19,674 bases of DNA from JAOAHC01 sp964593045 (GTDB lineage Bacteria > Bacillota > Clostridia > TANB77 > CAG-465): positions 1-19,674 of the forward strand of contig CAZQJQ010000023.1 of NCBI GenBank assembly GCA_964593045.1. The letters run 5' to 3'. The translations under genes and the position numbers were made by a program. How positions within the stretch are numbered: position 1 is the stretch's first letter; every line of letters begins with the position of its first letter. The notes beneath the pieces were generated by a model, which worked only from the letters and a program-made list of their open reading frames with translations, ran no database searches and was not told the origin of the DNA. Positions 14,097 through 19,674 of the stretch are shown here, in pieces.

Positions 14097-16364
14097 CTAA
14101 TCAATACTAATTGGATTTTTAGTTATTGATATATTTATATTTCTATTTTTTATTTTATCATATTTTAATAAATTATTATACATTATTTTTAAAAATTCAT
14201 TAGAAAATTTACATTTTATTAATATATTCATTTTATATCTGTTATTTATTTTCTCAATATACGGTGTCTTAGGCGAGTAAACTGTATATATTCCGTTACT
14301 TGAGTCATGGATTATTTCATATAATTTTTTAGATTCTTCTTTTAATAATTTGCTTTCTTTAGATATTAACTCAACTAATACTATATCTATAAACGGAGGA
14401 TAATTAAATTTTTTTCTAAATCTTATTTCGTTTTCATAAAAATCTACAAAATTATGATTTTTTACAGCTTCTAATATATAATTATCCTCATTTGTTGTTT
14501 GAATTATAACACGACCAGGTTTTTTACCTCTTCCTGCTCTACCTGAGACTTGAGAAATATTAGCATATGCTTTTTGAGAAGCCAGATAATCATTCATTGA
14601 TATCATGCTATCTACTCCAAGTACTCCTACCAAAGTTACGTTTTCTATATCGTGTCCTTTGCTTATCATTTGTGTACCTACCAATACATCTACTTTTTCA
14701 TTTTTATAGCTTTCTAATATTTTTTGATGTGAACCTCTTTTTACAGTAGTATCAGCATCCATTCTAAGAACTGATATATTGCTATATATTGATTTTAACT
14801 CTTCTTCTATTTTTTCAGTACCAATCATACTTTGCTCTATATTTTCATTACCACAGTTTGGACAAGTATCAATATTTTTCTTAACATATGAACAATAATG
14901 ACAAATAGCTAAATTGTTTTTTTTATGATAGGTAAGCGCAACATCACAGTTTGGACATTTAAACATATATCCGCATTTCCCACATGTAAGATATGATGAA
15001 TATCCTCTTCTATTTAAAAATATCATTGTTTGCTCATTATTACTTATATTTTTTAGTATTTCCTCTTTTAATCTAGCACTAAAAGCTCCTTTGTTACCGA
15101 GCAATCTATCATTTTTCATGTCAACATATTCAATAGTTGGTAGTGTAGCATTTTGAGGTCTTTTCTTCATTTCAATATATCCAATTTTACCTGACATTGC
15201 TTCATAATATGTAGATATTTCTGGAGTTGCTGAACCCAAAAGTAGCAAAGCGTTATTTTCCCTACATATATATGATGCAACTTCTTTTGTTGAATACTTA
15301 GGAGTATTATTTGCATAATAACTTAAATCATGCTCCTCATCTATTATAACAAGGGCAAGATTATCTATTGGACAGAAAATCGCAGATCTTGCTCCTATTA
15401 CAATATCAACCTTTCCATCAATAATTTTTTTATACTCCTCTTTTCTTTTATTTATTGTCATTTTACTATGTAACATTGCAACTCTACTACCAAATCTTGA
15501 ACAAAATCTTGTAAGTGTTTGATGTGTAAGTGCAATTTCAGGTACAAGTACTATTACTTTTTTATTCATATCTAATACTTTTTGAATGATTTGTAGATAT
15601 ACCTCTGTTTTTCCACTTCCTGTTACTCCAAAAAGTAAATATTTTGAATATTCTTTTTTATCCAATTGATTATTTAAAATATCAATAGCATTTTTTTGTT
15701 CATCTGTTAAAGTAATATTTGACTTTTCAATTTCAATTTTATCTACATTATCTTCGTCTAATTCAACTTTTTCAAGTTTTATATACCCATTATTCTCTAC
15801 TTTTTTTATAACAGATTTAGATATATTTAAACCATTAATTATATCATCAATAATTACTGAATCGTTTTCTTCTAAAAACCTAATTAATCTTATATGTCTT
15901 GCACTAGTTATTTTTTTATCCTCAATATCTTGGTTTATTTTATCAATACTTGCATTAAGTTTAACAAGATAAGTAGTTTTTAATACCATATTTTTACTTG
16001 CATTTTTAGAGCCTGTACCAGGTGGAAGCATAAGTTTTAACGCATCATATACATTACAAAAATATATTTGTGACATCCATTTAGCAAGTTTTAATTTTTC
16101 TTCACTAATATATGAAACCTCATCTATTACTTCTATTATTTCTTTTAATTTAAATTTTTTATTATTTCTATTCTCAAAAGCATACTCTTCATCTGAAAAA
16201 ATTTTTACAATTATTCCCTCTTCTAACCTACTTGTATTATTACCAAAATTTACAATTACTCTTTTACCAAGTTCAATATACTGTGAAATTTCATCACTAA
16301 CATGATAATCATACACTCTATTTAAAGTTTTTATAGGTAAATTTATTAAAAGTTTAACTACCAA
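14097..16364 (-). CDS. priA: primosomal protein N' (replication restart helicase PriA)
   Basis: 755 residues. PriA recognises stalled or repaired replication forks and reloads the replisome; it is a 3'-5' superfamily 2 helicase. Visible parts are the N-terminal fork-binding domain (~1-110), Walker A GVTGSGKT (246-253), Walker B DEEH (342-345), GSATP (377-381), and the zinc module with eight Cys (461, 464, 470, 473, 488, 491, 501, 504). GTQMISKGHD and QVSGRAGRGKKPG motifs follow, then the C-terminal domain. The start is a UUG (16362-16364) with GAGGAAGTG five bases upstream and the usual opening LINLPI; no ATG nearby fits. It begins 24 bases after the mutase gene. Complete and apparently functional. 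Confidence 0.98.
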   Translation of the reverse strand: MVVKLLINLPIKTLNRVYDYHVSDEISQYIELGKRVIVNFGNNTSRLEEGIIVKIFSDEEYAFENRNNKKFKLKEIIEVIDEVSYISEEKLKLAKWMSQIYFCNVYDALKLMLPPGTGSKNASKNMVLKTTYLVKLNASIDKINQDIEDKKITSARHIRLIRFLEENDSVIIDDIINGLNISKSVIKKVENNGYIKLEKVELDEDNVDKIEIEKSNITLTDEQKNAIDILNNQLDKKEYSKYLLFGVTGSGKTEVYLQIIQKVLDMNKKVIVLVPEIALTHQTLTRFCSRFGSRVAMLHSKMTINKRKEEYKKIIDGKVDIVIGARSAIFCPIDNLALVIIDEEHDLSYYANNTPKYSTKEVASYICRENNALLLLGSATPEISTYYEAMSGKIGYIEMKKRPQNATLPTIEYVDMKNDRLLGNKGAFSARLKEEILKNISNNEQTMIFLNRRGYSSYLTCGKCGYMFKCPNCDVALTYHKKNNLAICHYCSYVKKNIDTCPNCGNENIEQSMIGTEKIEEELKSIYSNISVLRMDADTTVKRGSHQKILESYKNEKVDVLVGTQMISKGHDIENVTLVGVLGVDSMISMNDYLASQKAYANISQVSGRAGRGKKPGRVIIQTTNEDNYILEAVKNHNFVDFYENEIRFRKKFNYPPFIDIVLVELISKESKLLKEESKKLYEIIHDSSNGIYTVYSPKTPYIEKINNRYKMNILIKCKFSNEFLKIMYNNLLKYDKIKNRNINISITKNPISID

Positions 16365-16388
16365 TATATCACTTCCTCTTTTAAAAAA

Positions 16389-17780
16389 TTAAATATCTTT
16401 AACTATATTTTCTACAAGTTCTACAAACTCTTTTTTAATTTCTTCTAATCTATACTCAGTTTGAGCTTCAAACCTAAGTGTTAAATTTGGTGTAGTATTT
16501 GACATTCTCACTATAGCAAATCCATCAATAAACTCAACTCTTGCTCCATCTATTGTATTAGTATTATATCCTTTATATGCACAATAATCTTTTACTTTTT
16601 CAACAACGCTTGCTTTTTTATCATCTGCAACCCCTATTTTTATAATAGGAGTAGAATAATAATGGACTAATTCATCAATCATATCAGATAGTTTTAATTT
16701 ATTTTCATCAACTATTTCTAACATTCTAAGTCCTGCATATATTCCATCATCAAATCCATAAAATTTATCTTTAAAGAATGTATGACCTGAAATTTCTCCA
16801 CCAAACAACATATTTTTATCTAACATTTCTCTTTTTATATATGAATTCCCCGTTTTGTATATAACAGGTTCACCACCAACTTTTCTAATTTCATCACATA
16901 ACGTTTTAGAACAACTTACATCAAATATAACTTTCTTTACTGGAAGATTAGCCATTATATTTTTAGAAATAATAGACATATAATAATCACTAGAAAACGT
17001 TCTCCCTTTATCATCTACTATACCTACTCTATCGCAATCGCCATCAAATGCTATACCTAAATTAGCTTTACTATTTACCACTTTTTCACATAATTTAACT
17101 AAATTTTTAGCATCAGCAGGATCAGGATGATGATTTGGAAAAGTAGGGTCACTATCACAGAAAATATAATCAACATCTAAATTAAACTTAGAAAATACAT
17201 CTTTTACAATTATTGAGGCAGTACCATTACCACAATCTACAACTATTTTTAACCTATTTTTAAAATTAAACTTAGATATTAGCATATTAGCATAATCTTT
17301 AGAAATATCTTGCAACTTGACACTACCAGGTATAACATTATCTAATTTTTTTTGATTAAAATTTAAAACTTCATTCATAAAATCTATAATTTCATCACCA
17401 CAGATTTCGCCTTTTTTATCAAAAGCTATTTTGAAACCATTATACTCACTAGGATTATGACTTGCTGTTACCATTATACCAGCATGTATGTTATGTATCT
17501 CATTAGCATAGTATAGCATTGGTGAAGTAACAAGTCCAATATCAATTACATTAACACCACATGCTATTATACCTTGTATCAATGCGTTTTTTAACATTTT
17601 TGAAGACACCCTATTATCCATACCAACAACAACAGTATCAGCTTTTATATTATCTTTTAAAATACATGCATATGTAGCACCAATTGTATATGCTACATCT
17701 TCATTAAGATCAATATCATTTATTCCTCTTATATCATATCCTCTAAATATATGCTTATTAATATTTTTTGTTATATTCAT
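16389..17780 (-). CDS. phosphomannomutase/phosphoglucomutase
   Basis: 463 residues of the alpha-D-phosphohexomutase superfamily, which moves a phosphate between O1 and O6 of a hexose through a phosphoserine. All four motifs are present: TASHNP (105-110, phosphoserine S107), metal loop DGDCDR (246-251), sugar-binding GEISGH (328-333) and the phosphate-binding RMSNTTPNLTLRFEA near the C-terminus. FRGYDIRG at the start and the GEISGH form point to the PMM/PGM group and not to GlmM. It supplies sugar-1-phosphates for glycans or cell-surface polymers. AAAAGGAG precedes the ATG. A hairpin that looks like a terminator lies just upstream, so expression may depend on read-through from rpoZ. Confidence 0.94.
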   Translation of the reverse strand: MNITKNINKHIFRGYDIRGINDIDLNEDVAYTIGATYACILKDNIKADTVVVGMDNRVSSKMLKNALIQGIIACGVNVIDIGLVTSPMLYYANEIHNIHAGIMVTASHNPSEYNGFKIAFDKKGEICGDEIIDFMNEVLNFNQKKLDNVIPGSVKLQDISKDYANMLISKFNFKNRLKIVVDCGNGTASIIVKDVFSKFNLDVDYIFCDSDPTFPNHHPDPADAKNLVKLCEKVVNSKANLGIAFDGDCDRVGIVDDKGRTFSSDYYMSIISKNIMANLPVKKVIFDVSCSKTLCDEIRKVGGEPVIYKTGNSYIKREMLDKNMLFGGEISGHTFFKDKFYGFDDGIYAGLRMLEIVDENKLKLSDMIDELVHYYSTPIIKIGVADDKKASVVEKVKDYCAYKGYNTNTIDGARVEFIDGFAIVRMSNTTPNLTLRFEAQTEYRLEEIKKEFVELVENIVKDI

Positions 17781-17794
17781 AGCAAACTCCTTTT

Positions 17795-17825
17795 AAAAAG
17801 GCAACAAATATCTATATTTGTTGCC
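17795..17825 (-). terminator. terminator or attenuator between the kinase and mutase genes
   Basis: GGCAACAAATA and TATTTGTTGCC (17800-17810, 17815-17825) form a perfect 11-bp stem with a 4-base loop. On the minus strand TTTTT follows, and then directly AAAAGGAG, the ribosome binding site of the mutase. There is little room for a separate promoter, so partial read-through is likely. Confidence 0.8.
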
Positions 17826-17832
17826 ACTTAAT

Positions 17833-18393
17833 CTATTTTTTTAACCATTTTTCATATTGTTGTATAATGTGATCTGCAACTTGTTCTGGAGTATAATTCG
17901 TAGTATCAATTACAAAATCATAATTACTTAAATCATGTTTTTTTACTCCGTATAACTTATAATAACGGTCATTTTCTAAATTATATCTCTCATTTATATT
18001 TTTTCTTGCATGTTCAAAATCATTATATTTTTCAGTCTTTATTCTTTTTTTATCATTTAAAACTCTTCTTGCAGCTTCATCTAAATCAACAGTTAAATAT
18101 ACCTTAAAAGATTCAGGAACAACATACCAGCCAAGTCTTGCATCAATTATTAAATTATCATGTTCCTTCGCATATTTTTCAGCACTCTTTTCAATTTCAA
18201 TATCTATTTGTGGATGTCCTTCAACATATATATTAAAATCTTTTACACTCATATTGTACTCACAAGCAAGTTTTCTAAAATATTCTCCATTCCTATATAT
18301 AGAATAATCTAACTTTTTTATAAGTACTTCAGTAACTGCACCTTTTCCACTTGCAATATCACCAGTTATAGCAATTATGTGCTTTTTTTTCAT
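17833..18393 (-). CDS. cytidylate-kinase-like P-loop NMP kinase
   Basis: 186 residues with an N-terminal P-loop GDIASGKG (11-18). RNGEYFRKLA follows as an NMP-binding segment, then LIIDARLGWYVV (Asp-Arg motif) and LTVDLDEAARRVLNDKKR, a lid-like region. These fit the cytidylate kinase-like family of AAA_17/CMP-kinase-type proteins. The likely reaction is transfer of phosphate from ATP to CMP/dCMP, but these short members are functionally uncharacterised and another nucleotide is possible. The ATG directly follows the rpoZ stop (TAAATG), so the two are translationally coupled. In most Firmicutes the partner of rpoZ is guanylate kinase (gmk); this protein lacks the gmk signature and takes that place on the other side of rpoZ. 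Confidence 0.82.
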   Translation of the reverse strand: MKKKHIIAITGDIASGKGAVTEVLIKKLDYSIYRNGEYFRKLACEYNMSVKDFNIYVEGHPQIDIEIEKSAEKYAKEHDNLIIDARLGWYVVPESFKVYLTVDLDEAARRVLNDKKRIKTEKYNDFEHARKNINERYNLENDRYYKLYGVKKHDLSNYDFVIDTTNYTPEQVADHIIQQYEKWLKK

Positions 18394-18675
18394 TTATTTT
18401 TTACCTCTTAATTTAGAATCATCTGTTTTTTCTTCTGCCATAGCCTCAACATCTTCAGGAACATTAATATCATCTTTTATCTTTCCAACAGTAACTATTG
18501 ATTTTCCTTCATATATCTCTGTTGCTGCAATATCAACAGGATCTTTTATATTATCATCTCCACTTTTAACTCTATCTTCCACAATTGCTCTTGCTCTTTT
18601 TGCAACTGCAATTGCAAGTTCATATCTATTTCCTACTTTTCCAACAATTTCATTAACATTAGGTTTTGCTAACAT
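18394..18675 (-). CDS. rpoZ: RNA polymerase omega subunit
   Basis: 93 residues. Omega helps assemble and stabilise the RNA polymerase core by chaperoning beta'. The family pattern is clear: NRYELAIAVAKRARAI followed by DPVDIAATEIYEGKSIVTVG, with a charged C-terminal tail typical of short Gram-positive omegas. AAGGGG lies 9 bases before the ATG. It is the first gene of the operon leading to the kinase, the mutase and priA. The promoter region upstream carries a perfect palindrome, and the preceding gene ends in a terminator, so rpoZ starts a new unit. Confidence 0.95.
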   Translation of the reverse strand: MLAKPNVNEIVGKVGNRYELAIAVAKRARAIVEDRVKSGDDNIKDPVDIAATEIYEGKSIVTVGKIKDDINVPEDVEAMAEEKTDDSKLRGKK

Positions 18676-18697
18676 ATTTTATTTCCCCTTCCATATT

Positions 18698-18730
18698 ATA
18701 TTAGTTATTTTAACACAAAATAACTAATAT
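18698..18730. repeat. perfect 14-bp palindrome in the rpoZ promoter region
   Basis: ATATTAGTTATTTT (18698-18711) and AAAATAACTAATAT (18717-18730) are exact reverse complements around AACAC. No T-run follows on either strand, so it is not a usual terminator. It covers the -10 and spacer of the rpoZ promoter, the position of a repressor operator. Confidence 0.8.
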
Positions 18731-18735
18731 TACAA
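18707..18735 (-). promoter_or_regulatory. promoter of the rpoZ operon
   Basis: TTGTAA (18730-18735), a 17-base spacer and TAAAAT (18707-18712). A second perfect TATAAT lies at 18695-18700, without a good -35. Both are on the minus strand, 20-60 bases before rpoZ, and overlap the palindrome. Confidence 0.6.
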
Positions 18736-18742
18736 TAGTTTG

Positions 18743-18776
18743 AAAAAAGATAACCTAAAAAACAGCTATCTCTTTC
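18743..18776 (-). terminator. terminator after the FGE-like gene
   Basis: AGATAAC (18748-18754) and GCTATCT (18765-18771) form a stem that extends with A-T/G-T pairs, and six T follow on the minus strand. It lies 26-60 bases beyond the TGA stop at 18802. Confidence 0.7.
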
Positions 18777-18801
18777 CACTAAATATATTTTAAATACTTT
18801 G

Positions 18802-19674
18802 TCATATTCCTGAGCCTTGTATAAGGACTGGGCGAAATGAATAGTACATGGAAGCGTTACCGCTGATCATTTCAGAAGCAAAAGCACCTGCACTCGAGCC
18901 GCTATAGAAACGGCCACCACGGTAGAACCAAGCACGCAAAGCATGACCTGTTAGCATATAATCACTATTCCAAGCTCTAGCGTATTGTACTGCTTGTGTT
19001 GAAGTTCTATTTGTATCTATTAACCAATCCCATCCTCCTGTATCTATATATCTTCCATAATAACTTGTTGATGTGGATATCTCGTACAATGCATCACCTT
19101 GCTTTTGTGCAAATTTTTCATATGTAGCTTGTGTTAATCTCTTCCTTATTATATTTTGACTTTCCTCATATCCTGAATTATATAATGCAGTCCCTGCTGT
19201 ACCATAATATGTCCCACCTTCTTTTTCTTCATCTCCTGGTTCATATATATCATAATACTTTTCATACTCTTCCTTTATTTTGTTATTACTTGTATATTTA
19301 CTTGTTCCATATGTACCTATATTACTATTTCCATTATCTATAACTGCTGCTGTCATTTCGTGTGCGCCACCACTCATATCATATACTCCATATATGTTAT
19401 TTGTTGTACTTGCCTTTACTCCATTTGTTGTGTTATATTTTGCTAAGTTACTATTTCCTTCTGCTAATCCCCCACTATCTTTACTTGCTCCTGCATATCC
19501 TGTTTTAAGCTTATATGAACCTGATGTCATATCTCCGTATGGATTATTCCATGGTTCTTTTCCATACTGACTTGCTGTAAGATATGCTACTGATCCCCAT
19601 TCTGTGTTTTTCATTTGATGTGTATCCACTCCACTATCTACTCCTATACTTCCATTACTACTTGTCATATTCAT
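18802..19674 (-). CDS. FGE/C-lectin-fold protein, candidate DGR target; 5' end outside window
   Basis: The last 290 or so residues; the frame is open to the edge, so the N-terminus is missing and the M at 19674 is probably internal. The sequence has the recurring layout seen in gut Clostridia proteins with an FGE-like fold: MKNTEWGSVAYLTASQYGK, a Gly/Asn-rich part, NNIYGVYDMSGGAHEMTAAV, and a final GGRFYSGSSAGAFAS...GNASMYYSFRPVL. Such proteins often carry a prepilin-type or signal-type N-terminus, which cannot be checked here. The final ~50 codons are GC-rich, unlike the rest, and resemble the variable region of diversity-generating retroelement target proteins, whose C-lectin fold shows hypervariable binding residues. 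The role would be surface ligand binding. TGA stop, then terminator. Fold call is good; DGR role is inferred. Confidence 0.72.
   Translation of the reverse strand: MNMTSSNGSIGVDSGVDTHQMKNTEWGSVAYLTASQYGKEPWNNPYGDMTSGSYKLKTGYAGASKDSGGLAEGNSNLAKYNTTNGVKASTTNNIYGVYDMSGGAHEMTAAVIDNGNSNIGTYGTSKYTSNNKIKEEYEKYYDIYEPGDEEKEGGTYYGTAGTALYNSGYEESQNIIRKRLTQATYEKFAQKQGDALYEISTSTSYYGRYIDTGGWDWLIDTNRTSTQAVQYARAWNSDYMLTGHALRAWFYRGGRFYSGSSAGAFASEMISGNASMYYSFRPVLIQGSGI
18815..18960 (-). other. candidate DGR variable region (VR) with GC-rich composition
   Basis: By hand count 72 of 150 bases (48%) in 18811-18960 are G or C, against 55 of 150 in the next 150 bases of the same gene and clearly less elsewhere. The region encodes the end of the FGE-like fold. 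Neighbouring codons such as TTC-TAT-AGC and ATG-ATC-AGC sit where a template repeat would typically hold AAC/AAT codons, the substrates of A-to-N mutagenesis. Limits are approximate; the template repeat is not in the window. Confidence 0.45.

Noticed and set aside
1..19674. CRISPR array, rRNA genes or self-splicing intron
   Set aside because: No regularly spaced repeats, rRNA-like conserved blocks or intron reverse transcriptase motifs are visible on either strand.
18802..19674. A complete DGR system in the window
   Set aside because: No reverse transcriptase, accessory (Avd) gene or second copy of the GC-rich segment is present. Only the target gene can be proposed.

Overview
The window is a very AT-rich stretch of a Gram-positive (Firmicutes, Clostridia-like) chromosome. 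The evidence is the TTGACA/TATAAT-type promoters, AGGAGG-type ribosome binding sites, frequent UUG/GUG starts, and an rpoZ/priA neighbourhood followed by an EndoA (MazF)-type RNase and a candidate GerS/LolA-like protein. The large full-length genes use TGG for Trp and stop at TGA, so the genetic code is standard. The protein at the right edge resembles the FGE/C-lectin-fold proteins that are common in uncultured gut Clostridia. Assignment below class level is inference.

Left part (1 to about 4490) is accessory and decaying. It holds a likely 5' remnant of lemA, a promoter with a 14-codon ORF, an intact IS110-family transposase whose upstream leader looks like a bridge-RNA gene, an IS1634-type DDE transposase broken twice at homopolymer runs, and a two-gene minus-strand operon (one intact unknown, one pseudogene) with its own terminator. 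It ends at a tRNA-Gly(TCC) with a textbook promoter and terminator.

Middle and right parts (4690-18675) are minus-strand housekeeping DNA. Reading in the direction of transcription: rpoZ, a cytidylate-kinase-like NMP kinase, a phosphomannomutase/phosphoglucomutase, priA, a beta-CASP metallo-beta-lactamase RNase and a dCMP deaminase. A new promoter then precedes a GerS-like membrane-anchored protein, an EndoA/MazF RNase without antitoxin and a class A PBP. After a terminator and another promoter come a phosphodiester glycosidase and a membrane-anchored unknown with a Thr/Asn/Asp-rich tail. Last, with its own promoter, is a receiver-domain protein fused to what looks like a dead histidine kinase core. 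Themes are nucleotide metabolism and replication restart, RNA turnover, and cell envelope.

Right edge (18802-19674): the 3' part of a protein whose last ~150 bp are about 48% GC in AT-rich surroundings and encode a GGRFYSGSSAG...SFRP ending. This is what a diversity-generating retroelement (DGR) variable region looks like. It is the most interesting signal, although no reverse transcriptase or template repeat lies in the window. Other notable signals are the structured IS110 leader, the REC/pseudokinase protein, a perfect 14-bp palindrome over the rpoZ promoter, and the orphan EndoA.
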